Origin: an uncultured Porphyromonadaceae bacterium
GTDB lineage: Bacteria > Bacteroidota > Bacteroidia > Bacteroidales > Muribaculaceae
DNA length: 6,262 nucleotides
Reading direction: 5' to 3'
NCBI GenBank assembly: GCA_900552325.1
Contig: URZG01000136.1
Location: 1 to 6,262 of the forward strand
Of the stretch, positions 1 to 6,114 are shown piece by piece. Position numbers and translations under genes: made by a program. The notes under the pieces are model-generated. The model did not search any database, was not told where the DNA came from, and saw nothing but the letters and a program-made list of their open reading frames with translations. Every line of letters starts with the position of its first letter. Within the stretch, counting starts at the first letter, position 1.

Positions 1-344
1 CGTCCGTACTCTCCGAGCCAGTAACGCATTGCCGGCGGTATTTCGGCCTCGGAGGCGGGTGCGTTGTCGCCGTATCCGAGAAGCGCGGGCGCGCAGTCAT
101 CGCCGCTGACGACGAGGTATTCGTTTTTTCCCGAGGCGAACAGATATACCTCGGCTTCGGTCCGGTCGGTGCGGACTGTGCCGAGAAGTTTCATCGCGCT
201 CCGGTCAAGGCCTTTTGTTGAGCGTGGAGAGTCGGCGAAGACTCGTCCCAGTGCCTCGTCTGGTGTCAATGGCGTGGCATGGGTTTTGCCGCCGAGTAAA
301 GCACCGATAATCATTATCGGCAAAGACAAATGTCTTAGTTTCAT
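1..344 (-). CDS. N-terminus of a secreted Spi-domain protein, probably a C10 (streptopain-like) cysteine peptidase; 3' end cut by window edge
   Basis: Only 114 codons are present. Residues 1-23 form a signal peptide: Lys2/Arg4, a hydrophobic stretch at about 6-19, and a likely cut after THA (T21-A23). Residues 24-114 resemble the Spi pro-domain that precedes the catalytic domain of C10 peptidases in Bacteroidales. They include LTPDEAL (26-32), then VYLFASG (66-72), LVVSGDDCAPALLGYGD (77-93) and IPPAMRYWLGEY (102-113), matching the family pattern of a strand, VSGDD-x-AP-LGY, and PP-x(3)-WL-x-EY. In that family the pro-domain keeps the zymogen inactive until export and cleavage. The catalytic Cys and His would lie beyond the window, so activity cannot be judged. 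Start choice: codon 11 is also ATG, but starting there would remove the basic n-region. The gene follows the efflux operon after 59 bp on the same strand; no convincing promoter or terminator separates them, so read-through is possible. A stand-alone Spi-like inhibitor is the main alternative. Confidence 0.7.
   Translation of the reverse strand, partial: MKLRHLSLPIMIIGALLGGKTHATPLTPDEALGRVFADSPRSTKGLDRSAMKLLGTVRTDRTEAEVYLFASGKNEYLVVSGDDCAPALLGYGDNAPASEAEIPPAMRYWLGEYG
304..320. repeat. 17-bp perfect palindrome inside the peptidase signal-peptide codons, resembling a Fur-box core
   Basis: CCGATAATCATTATCGG is a perfect 8-1-8 palindrome covering codons 9-14 (P-I-M-I-I-G) of the secreted peptidase gene. 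Its inner 13 bases, GATAAT-C-ATTATC, equal the 6-1-6 inverted hexamer core of the classical Fur box. In the mRNA it could form a 6-bp stem with a 5-base loop. The same 15 bases recur at 4304-4318, where they also encode I-M-I-I-G, so a coincidence of codon use is a serious alternative. The palindrome itself is certain; a regulatory role is not. Confidence 0.45.
323..336. repeat. 14-bp perfect dyad in codons 3-8 of the peptidase gene
   Basis: AAGACA-AA-TGTCTT is a perfect 6-2-6 inverted repeat lying 2 bp from the 304-320 palindrome, toward the start codon. Together the two cover almost all of codons 3-14. They could act as protein-binding sites or as small mRNA hairpins near the ribosome entry site. 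Short dyads also arise by chance in AT-rich sequence. Confidence 0.35.
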
Positions 345-403
345 GTGAATGATCGGTATTACAGTTTTTTTATATCTACACTTGGTTTTGTATGGCTGCC
401 GGT
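345..403. other. 59-bp AT-rich spacer between the channel gene and the peptidase gene
   Basis: Read on the minus strand it holds a run of A bases (the T run at 365-371 on the plus strand) and no Shine-Dalgarno sequence. No TAnnTTTG -7 element was found. Just after the channel stop there is only a 4-bp CCGG/CCGG stem without a T tract, which is not a credible terminator. This leaves open whether the peptidase is co-transcribed with the efflux operon or has its own promoter. Confidence 0.4.
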
Positions 404-1609
404 TTATCTGGCCGGGGAGTAGCGGTTGAGAGAGGCGAGAGAGAGGGCGTAGTCGTGGTTGAGACGTATGTATTCGCGGATGACCTGGATGAAAAAGGCC
501 GATTCCTGAAGGTATTCGAGGAGGGTCAGCTCGCCGCCGTCAAGAGCGCGGCGCAGAAGGGCCATGTTGTTGACCCCTTCCACAGCCGGGGCGAAAGCCG
601 CGATCTGTTCCTTGAATGATTTCGCGCGGATATATTCGGCACGCAGCCCCTGCTCGGCTTCGGTTTTCTGTGCTTCCGCCGCGAATGAGGCCTCAAGACT
701 GCGGGCGGCTGACGCGTGGCTGGCCGCCTTGAAATTCCAGGAGGGTAAGGAGAGGCCTACGGAGAATCCGTTGAAGTGGGTATTATCCTCGAATTCATGA
801 TGGTAGCCTATGGAGATGGATGGCCACAGGCTTGCCGAGGCAAGATCGGCGGAGGCTTTCCGGAGTTTCTTTTCATGGAGTGCAAGGGCGCGTTCGGGCG
901 ATGCCTCGTAGTCTGAAAGGTATGTTTCAAGTTCCATGAGGGCGGGGGCGGCATATTCCTCCAGTGCATCGAGATCGGCGGTAAGGTCGATCCCCGGGGC
1001 CACGGCTTTTATTTCCGCTTCGTAGGCGGCGAAGAGGTCTTCGTCCTGCTTGTCCTCCATCATGGCGCGCACAGCCTCTATGCAGGCTTTGTTCACGTCG
1101 ATTATCGAGGCTTCCCCCTTCTCGTAAGCCTCGCGATAGTGGGTGTGCATCTCGTCGAGCGAGCGGGCTATTTCGTGGGTGAGAATATGTGTTTTTTTCG
1201 ATGTTACGTAGTTGATGAGGAGCTGGCGCACTTTCAGTTCCATCTCGTTGCGGTTTACTGCCCCGCGCAACTGCGCGGCAACAGCCATTTCAGCGGTCAT
1301 TTTCGAGCGTCCGCGCAAGGCGCCGGGCCACGGTATCTCCTGGGTCACTCCTATACCCCAGCGGTTTTCATCATGTTCCACGCTGTTGTATAACCGGTCG
1401 AATTCTATTTCAGGACCGGGGAGGGCGTTTTCGGCCTTGAATTCCTCGATGGCTGCCGTCTCGCCGGCCTCAGCGCTCTTCAGCGACGGACTTACATCGA
1501 TTATACGGCTCACGATGTTATCAAACGGCGTTTGGGCCACTGCCGTAGCGACAGCGCCCAAACCAAATGAAAAAGAGATGATTAAGTAGGATAATGGTCT
1601 AAGAGTCAT
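404..1609 (-). CDS. czcC: CzcC/TolC-family outer-membrane channel of the metal efflux complex
   Basis: This 401-residue protein of the outer membrane efflux protein (OEP) family should form the trimeric exit duct of the tripartite pump. A signal peptide ends at AVA (23-25); there is no lipobox, so it is probably not lipidated, unlike some CusC-type channels. The two OEP structural repeats can be seen. The first has the beta motif GIGVTQEIPWPG (85-96) and the helix-turn motif YEKGEASIIDVN (162-173). The second has GFSVGLSLPSWN (281-292) and LDGGELTLLEYL (356-367). Long helical, Ala- and Glu-rich segments lie between. At 401 residues it is near the short end of the family but looks complete. 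Its ATG overlaps the pump gene stop by four bases, so translation is likely coupled. It is last in the operon, where many related operons place the channel first. Family assignment is firm; substrate is inferred from its partners. Confidence 0.9.
   Translation of the reverse strand: MTLRPLSYLIISFSFGLGAVATAVAQTPFDNIVSRIIDVSPSLKSAEAGETAAIEEFKAENALPGPEIEFDRLYNSVEHDENRWGIGVTQEIPWPGALRGRSKMTAEMAVAAQLRGAVNRNEMELKVRQLLINYVTSKKTHILTHEIARSLDEMHTHYREAYEKGEASIIDVNKACIEAVRAMMEDKQDEDLFAAYEAEIKAVAPGIDLTADLDALEEYAAPALMELETYLSDYEASPERALALHEKKLRKASADLASASLWPSISIGYHHEFEDNTHFNGFSVGLSLPSWNFKAASHASAARSLEASFAAEAQKTEAEQGLRAEYIRAKSFKEQIAAFAPAVEGVNNMALLRRALDGGELTLLEYLQESAFFIQVIREYIRLNHDYALSLASLNRYSPAR
1606..1609 (-). 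promoter_or_regulatory. ATGA stop/start overlap coupling pump and channel translation
   Basis: On the minus strand the four bases ATGA hold the channel gene's ATG and the pump gene's TGA. No Shine-Dalgarno sequence is visible, so a ribosome finishing the pump probably re-initiates here. The overlap also supports the chosen start of the channel gene. Confidence 0.8.
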
Positions 1610-4600
1610 GGGGTAGTGGATTTCAGTCTGGAAGAGGATTCCCGTTTTTTCGCGGCTTTTCTGAGCACAAGACGCCGGTAAAGAAGCGGAACCACGAATA
1701 TATTGAGTGCGGTGGAGGAGAAAAGTCCTCCGAGAATCACCACGGCAAGCGGTGACTGGATTTCGTTGCCGGGCACATCCGATCGCAGGGCGAGGGGGAT
1801 TAGCGCCAGCGCCGAAGTCAGGGCTGTCATGATAATAGGTGTCAGGCGGTCGGCGGAACCGGTGAGTATGCGGTGACGTAACTCCATTCCCTCGTGACGC
1901 AGAGTGTTGTATCGCGAAATCAGCAACATGCCGTTGCGGGTGGAGATGCCGAGTAGTGATATGAAGCCGATGATAGCGGGGATGTTGAGCTCGCTGCCGG
2001 TCATTACGAGGATCAGCACCCCGCCGATCATGGCGAGCGGCATGTTTATGAGTATCACCAACGATTCTCCGGCATCGCGGAACTGCGCGTAGAGCAATAT
2101 GAATATTATCACCAGTGCGAGAAGAGAGGTGAGCGCCAGGGTGCGCGAGGCGGCCGACTCGCTCTCGAACTGACCTCCGTAGGTAATGAAATACCCTTCG
2201 GGAAGGGTCAGCTCCGATTCGATGCGCGAACGTATCTCGTTGACTGTGCCGCGCAGATCGCGGTCCTCCACGTTGGCCGAGATCACCAGGCGCCGGCTCA
2301 CATTCTCGCGGTTGATTGTGTTGGGGCCTGTGGCCGAACGTATGTCGGCCACATTGGCAAGTGGAATCTTGCCTGCGCGCGAATCTATGGCCATCGAGGC
2401 TATCTTTTCGGCTGTGGCGTGCGATTCGTCATCGAATTTCACCGTCAGGTCGTAGGGGAACCCCTCTTCATATACCTGCGACACCACCTGCCCTGCCAGG
2501 GCCACATCCACGAAGTCGCGGAATTCCTTCATTGTGATGCCGTACTGAGCCAGCATGTCGCGGCGCGGGGTGATATGCAGCTGCGGCCGCTCGATCTGCT
2601 GTTCTATATTGGCATCGGTCACTCCCGGCACTTCCTTGATTATGCGCTGAATCTCGCGGCCGGCGGCATAAAGTGCGTTGAGGTCGTCGCCGAAGAGTTT
2701 GATGGCGATCTGCGCCTCCGTGCCCGACAGCATGGCGTCGATGCGGTGCGATATCGGCTGACCGATCTCGATGTTCACTCCGGGAATCTGCGAGAGGTTC
2801 TTGCGGATTTCGCGCACCATCTCGTTGCGCGAGCGGTCGCGGAGGGTGTACGGGGCTTCAATCTCGGATACGTTGACTCCGAGCGAATGTTCGTCGAGTT
2901 CGGCGCGGCCTGTCTTGCGGGCCACAGTCCGGATCTCCGGTGTTTTCATTATCAGCTGCTCGGCCATGCGCCCCACGCGGTCGCTCTCGTCGAGCGATAT
3001 GCCCGGAAGTGTGGATACGTTGATGGTCAGCGACCCTTCGTTGAACGGAGGGAGGAAACCGCGCCCGAGGGTGAAGAAGAGGGCGCAGCTGACAAGGAAG
3101 AGTATGGTGGTGGCGCCGAGCACGATGCGTCCGTGGCCTAAGCTCCAGATAAGGGCGCGTTTGTATCCCGATTTGAGTTTGCGGGCCATCCAGGGCTCGC
3201 GGTCAAGGATGCCGAGTGCCTTGTCGCTTCCCAGGAGGTATGAGCAGAGTACAGGCGTCAGCGTAAGAGCCACGATGGTGGAGGCGGCGAGGGCTACGAT
3301 GAACGCCACGCCGAGGGGAATCAGCATCCTCCCCTCCATACCCGATAGGAAGAAGAGCGGCATGAAGCTCGCCACAATGATCAGCGAGGAGTTGAAGATG
3401 GGGGTACGCACCTCGCGCGAGGCTTCGTAGACGACCTTGAGTGTCGTCTGCCGTTCTTCCGGAGGGAGTTCACGGTTATGGCGCAGACGTTTGTACACAT
3501 TCTCCACATCCACTATGGCGTCGTCGACAAGGGAACCGATGGCGATGGCTATGCCGCCGAGACTCATTGTGTTGATGCTCACGCCCATAAAGTGGAGTAT
3601 GATCACGGAGATGAGGATCGACATCGGGAGTGCAACCAGCGAGACGAGGGTGGTGCGGAGATTCATCAGGAAGAAGAACAGCACGATTATTACCATAGCC
3701 GCCCCTTCCAACAGCGATTCCTGGAGGTTGGTGATGGAGTTGGATATGAATTCCGACTGGGAGAAGATGCCGGTGGTAATATCCACCCCGGCTCCGAGAC
3801 CCGGGCGCAGTGCCTCGAGTTCTTTTTCGATCGCTTCCGTTATGCCTATGGTGCCGGTAGCCGGCTGCTTGGTCACGGTCAGGAGTACGGCGGGATGCGT
3901 CTCTACGGAGGCCACGCCGAGACGCGGCGACTTCGAGCCTTCGCGCACGGTGGCGATGTCGGCTACAGTGACTATGCCTGTTTCATCCGCGCGGATCACG
4001 GAGCGTGCTATCTCGGCCGGATCGGAGGTGTTGTTGTCTCCTTTGATGATGTATTCGTTGCCGTACTGGTAGAGTACTCCGCCGGCGGCGTTGTCGTTGA
4101 CGGCCTCGAGGGCGTCCGTCACTTCTCCGAGGGTCACGTTATGGAATTTCATCTTGTCGGGCGACAGAAGTACCTGAAATTCCTGCTCATCGCCCCCGAT
4201 GACCGACACTGACGATACTCCGGCAACCGAGAGCAGCCGCGGGCGGATTACCCGGTCGGCCATCGTGCGCAGCCGAAGCATCGGTATGGAGTCGGAAGTG
4301 AGCCCGATAATCATTATCTCTCCGAGAATCGACGATTGCGGCCCGAGAGCGGGAGCCTTTACACCCGGCGGAAGCTCCTGCTCCACAGCGACCAGTTTTT
4401 CCGATACGGTCTGACGGGCACGGTATATGTCGGTTCCCCAGTCGAATTCGGCCCATACCACCGAGAAACCCGGTGCGGATGTGGAGCGTACGCGTCTTAC
4501 CCCGGTAGAGCCGTTGATGGCCGTTTCTATCGGGAATGTCACGAGTTTCTCCACCTCCTCGGGCGCGAGTCCGGGAGCCTCGGTCATCACCACGACCGTT

Positions 4601-4734
4601 GGGGCGTTCAGATCGGGGAATATGTCTATTTCCGTACGCAGGAGCGCCACGCATCCCCCGGCCATGATGAGAGCCGAGAGCACAAGCACCACTATGCGGT
4701 TGTAAAGCGAGAATCTGATTATTCTGTCGAGCAT
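1606..4734 (-). CDS. czcA: CzcA/CusA-type heavy-metal RND efflux pump, inner-membrane subunit
   Basis: This 1042-residue protein has the standard HME-RND length and layout. TM1 is at about 13-32, a first porter loop at 33-338, TM2-TM6 at 340-497, TM7 at about 534-556, a second loop at 557-866 and TM8-TM12 at 867-1020. The N-terminal block FPDLNAPTVVVMTEAPGLAP (39-58), followed by FPIETAINGSTGVRR (67-81) and the EFDWGTDIYRARQ segment (96-108), is characteristic of CzcA/CusA proteins. TM4 carries GGIAIAIGSLVDDAIVDVEN (393-412), with D404 and E411 at the conserved proton-relay positions. It should drive proton/cation antiport from periplasm or cytoplasm into the adaptor-channel duct. Residues aligned by eye with the CusA methionine triad are not Met, favouring divalent cations over Cu(I)/Ag(I). 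Start choice: ATG 4734 is the first start after an in-frame TAA upstream. The C-terminal tail from 1021 is basic and Ser-rich. Family firm; metal uncertain. Confidence 0.93.
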   Translation of the reverse strand: MLDRIIRFSLYNRIVVLVLSALIMAGGCVALLRTEIDIFPDLNAPTVVVMTEAPGLAPEEVEKLVTFPIETAINGSTGVRRVRSTSAPGFSVVWAEFDWGTDIYRARQTVSEKLVAVEQELPPGVKAPALGPQSSILGEIMIIGLTSDSIPMLRLRTMADRVIRPRLLSVAGVSSVSVIGGDEQEFQVLLSPDKMKFHNVTLGEVTDALEAVNDNAAGGVLYQYGNEYIIKGDNNTSDPAEIARSVIRADETGIVTVADIATVREGSKSPRLGVASVETHPAVLLTVTKQPATGTIGITEAIEKELEALRPGLGAGVDITTGIFSQSEFISNSITNLQESLLEGAAMVIIVLFFFLMNLRTTLVSLVALPMSILISVIILHFMGVSINTMSLGGIAIAIGSLVDDAIVDVENVYKRLRHNRELPPEERQTTLKVVYEASREVRTPIFNSSLIIVASFMPLFFLSGMEGRMLIPLGVAFIVALAASTIVALTLTPVLCSYLLGSDKALGILDREPWMARKLKSGYKRALIWSLGHGRIVLGATTILFLVSCALFFTLGRGFLPPFNEGSLTINVSTLPGISLDESDRVGRMAEQLIMKTPEIRTVARKTGRAELDEHSLGVNVSEIEAPYTLRDRSRNEMVREIRKNLSQIPGVNIEIGQPISHRIDAMLSGTEAQIAIKLFGDDLNALYAAGREIQRIIKEVPGVTDANIEQQIERPQLHITPRRDMLAQYGITMKEFRDFVDVALAGQVVSQVYEEGFPYDLTVKFDDESHATAEKIASMAIDSRAGKIPLANVADIRSATGPNTINRENVSRRLVISANVEDRDLRGTVNEIRSRIESELTLPEGYFITYGGQFESESAASRTLALTSLLALVIIFILLYAQFRDAGESLVILINMPLAMIGGVLILVMTGSELNIPAIIGFISLLGISTRNGMLLISRYNTLRHEGMELRHRILTGSADRLTPIIMTALTSALALIPLALRSDVPGNEIQSPLAVVILGGLFSSTALNIFVVPLLYRRLVLRKAAKKRESSSRLKSTTP
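4304..4318. repeat. Second copy of the 15-mer CCGATAATCATTATC, inside the pump gene
   Basis: These 15 bases are identical to 304-318 and contain the same 13-bp GATAAT-C-ATTATC palindrome. Here they encode E-I-M-I-I-G (139-144) of the pump, a motif conserved in the family. Deep within a coding region, about 420 bp from the start codon, it is unlikely to be an operator. It mainly warns that this palindrome can arise from encoding I-M-I-I-G. Confidence 0.5.
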
Positions 4735-4782
4735 CTTTCGGAAGCGTGTCTTGGGTTAAAGGGGATGGCGTTGGTGGCCGGT
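4735..4782 (-). other. 48-bp spacer between adaptor and pump genes
   Basis: No Shine-Dalgarno sequence, terminator or -7 element is visible, so the adaptor and pump are most likely on one transcript. An ATG at 4786-4784 overlaps the adaptor stop but opens a different frame from the pump and is not taken as a real start. Confidence 0.6.
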
Positions 4783-5949
4783 TCAATGTTTGTGGCCTTC
4801 GGGAACTACTCCTGAGGTTTCGGCCAGCCGCACGAATGTGGTGCCTTCGGTCACTACCTCGTCGCCTGCTTTTATTCCGGAGGTGACCTCGATATTCATG
4901 CCGTCGGACTCGCCGGTGTGTACCGGCTGTTTCCGGTATGCGCCGGGATGTTCGCGGAGATACACGAATTTCTGGCCTTGTTGTTCGGCAATGGCTTCCG
5001 CCGGAACCGTGAGCACTCCCGACCGTGATGCGCCGCGCAGGTAAACCGTGCAGTATGTGCCGCTGATGAGCGAGCCGTTGTTTTTAAGAGTGAAATATAC
5101 CGGGATATATCCCCCGGAAGCTCCCGCTGTCGTCGGTACGGATGTAAGGCGTCCCCCGAAGTCGGAGATGCGGAGTGTGGCCGGTGAATAGGCGGTGCGG
5201 AAGTAAGCGTCGGTCACGGAGCCTACGAAACCGGCGTGACGTTCCGGGACGTCGGCGCGCAGACTAAGGCTGCTGTTGGATGATATGAGGGCTATCGGTT
5301 CGCCCGTGCCTACATATTGCCCCTCGCTGACGAGTACCGATGTGAGGGTGCCGGAAGCTGGGGCCGTGGCGGTGCTGGCGGCCTGTGCCGATACTGCGGT
5401 GGCGGCAGCCCGCGCTTCGTCGTAGCGGGCCTTTGCGGCATTATAGTCGCGGCGGCTCACTATCCCCTCTTCGGCCAGCGGGGTGATACGTTCGAGTTCC
5501 CGCCGGGCTGCCTCCATAGCCACACGTGCGCCCTCCGGCGCATACCCCTGTTCCATCCCTTTGGCGGAAACGGTGGCAATCCTCTGTCCGGCGCCAACCC
5601 GTTGCCCGGGTGCGACTCCGGGTGCGAAGTGCACGATTCCCGAAGTGCGTGCGGCTACGGTGGATTCATCCGACGGAAGGGGTGTGATCTGCCCCGATAC
5701 CTCCAGCACGGAGGCGAAGTCGCCGGGCTGTATGCGGGTCGTCTTCACTCCGAGAGCTTCGGCTCGTTCCTCTTCGAGCACGATCTCGCCGGCATGGGTC
5801 GCTTCATCGTGGCCGTCGCCGTCGGCAGTCGCTTCCGAAGCCTCGCCTGAGTGGTCGTGCTTCAGTTCGTTGTGCTCGTGACGGCAGCCGCACAACGCCA
5901 GCAGGCAGCATAATGCGACAACAGGGATATGAAGGGGGCTTTTTTTCAT
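4783..5949 (-). CDS. czcB: CzcB/CusB-type periplasmic adaptor (membrane fusion) lipoprotein, His-rich
   Basis: This 388-residue membrane fusion protein links the RND pump to the outer-membrane channel. A lipoprotein signal ends in LCGC, with Cys22 the likely lipidated residue. A His/Asp-rich linker follows, with H24, H26, H31, H33, H47 and H52; the C-terminus ends in GHKH. Such clusters can bind metal cations and may feed them to the pump. The first lipoyl half spans about 96-130 and the second about 195-226 (SGTLTSVLVSEGQYVGTGEP). Between them is a short alpha-hairpin (about 137-192) carrying R154, L158 and S165, which fit the RLS-type channel-tip contact motif of RND adaptors. A beta-barrel (about 227-310) and membrane-proximal domain (about 311-380) follow. 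The start is the first ATG after the -7 promoter element; the leader is AT-rich without a Shine-Dalgarno, as usual in Bacteroidota. It is the first gene of the operon. Family firm; metal inferred. Confidence 0.9.
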   Translation of the reverse strand: MKKSPLHIPVVALCCLLALCGCRHEHNELKHDHSGEASEATADGDGHDEATHAGEIVLEEERAEALGVKTTRIQPGDFASVLEVSGQITPLPSDESTVAARTSGIVHFAPGVAPGQRVGAGQRIATVSAKGMEQGYAPEGARVAMEAARRELERITPLAEEGIVSRRDYNAAKARYDEARAAATAVSAQAASTATAPASGTLTSVLVSEGQYVGTGEPIALISSNSSLSLRADVPERHAGFVGSVTDAYFRTAYSPATLRISDFGGRLTSVPTTAGASGGYIPVYFTLKNNGSLISGTYCTVYLRGASRSGVLTVPAEAIAEQQGQKFVYLREHPGAYRKQPVHTGESDGMNIEVTSGIKAGDEVVTEGTTFVRLAETSGVVPEGHKH

Positions 5950-5973
5950 GATGGTAGTTTTTTATTCCGGATG

Positions 5974-5981
5974 CAAAGTTA
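5974..5981 (-). promoter_or_regulatory. Bacteroidota-type -7 promoter element (TAACTTTG) for the efflux operon
   Basis: Read on the minus strand, TAACTTTG matches the TAnnTTTG -7 consensus of the Bacteroidota primary sigma factor. It ends 24 bp before the adaptor ATG, giving a 5' leader of roughly 20 bases. No TTTG -33 box is seen at the usual 19-21 bp spacing (that stretch reads CGGTAAGCGCGATATTTCG). A weak -33 would fit a promoter that needs an activator, or a low basal promoter. Confidence 0.65.
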
Positions 5982-6001
5982 CGAAATATCGCGCTTACCG
6001 C

Positions 6002-6017
6002 CATGCCTCTCAGCATG
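6002..6017. repeat. Weak dyad CATGC-N6-GCATG upstream of the operon promoter
   Basis: A 5-bp inverted repeat around a 6-bp spacer, 20 bp upstream of the -7 element on the transcribed strand, next to the stronger palindrome at 6020-6034. It overlaps the place where a -33 box or activator half-site would sit. At this length chance is a fair explanation. Confidence 0.25.
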
Positions 6018-6019
6018 TT

Positions 6020-6034
6020 TGCAACCGTGTTGCA
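6020..6034. promoter_or_regulatory. Candidate operator: palindrome TGCAAC-CGT-GTTGCA
   Basis: A perfect 6-3-6 interrupted palindrome centred about 53 bp upstream of the -7 element of the efflux operon and downstream of the malQ terminator. It is not coding and belongs to no other feature. Position and symmetry fit a dimeric regulator site, most naturally an activator; I do not recognise the motif. No regulator gene is in the window. Confidence 0.4.
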
Positions 6035-6043
6035 GGGGGGGTG

Positions 6044-6092
6044 AAAAACAGGAACCGTCTGTCGTAAAAACGTACGACAGACGGCTCCTGTT
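6044..6092 (-). terminator. Strong intrinsic terminator of the malQ-like gene
   Basis: Arms 6047-6066 and 6073-6092 form a 20-bp stem with a 6-base loop (6067-6072). The only non-Watson-Crick position (6053/6086) is a G:U pair in the minus-strand transcript. The last stem bases run into a T tract on the minus strand (A bases 6044-6048 on the plus strand). It starts 22 bp after the malQ stop and isolates the efflux operon from read-through. In the plus direction the tail is not a clean T run. Confidence 0.88.
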
Positions 6093-6114
6093 CTGTTATA
6101 TGTCTGGCGACAGG

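Noticed and set aside
64..348. Plus-strand frame of 94 codons opposite the peptidase N-terminus
   Set aside because: The minus strand encodes a signal peptide plus Spi-like motifs in a continuous frame; the plus-strand translation has no features of its own.
376..383. Plus-strand TACACTTG as a promoter -7 element directed into the channel gene antisense
   Set aside because: One mismatch to TAnnTTTG, no -33 box, and no gene on that strand.
401..420. Possible terminator after the channel gene (CCGG/CCGG stem)
   Set aside because: Only four base pairs and no T tract on the transcribed strand.
2419..4212. Long plus-strand open frames of about 210-245 codons opposite the pump gene
   Set aside because: They are antisense shadows of a GC-rich coding region. 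The translations show no recognisable motif and no promoter or start context supports them.
4187..4786. A 199-codon minus-strand frame whose ATG overlaps the adaptor stop (ATGA)
   Set aside because: It runs out of frame inside the pump gene, its translation is rich in Arg, Gly and His with no domain or membrane pattern, and the pump frame is clearly the conserved one. The ATGA overlap is most simply chance.
5804..6016. Minus-strand frame starting upstream of the adaptor, about 70 codons
   Set aside because: It is out of frame with the adaptor, begins upstream of the -7 element so would not be on the operon transcript, and overlaps the lipoprotein signal in another frame.
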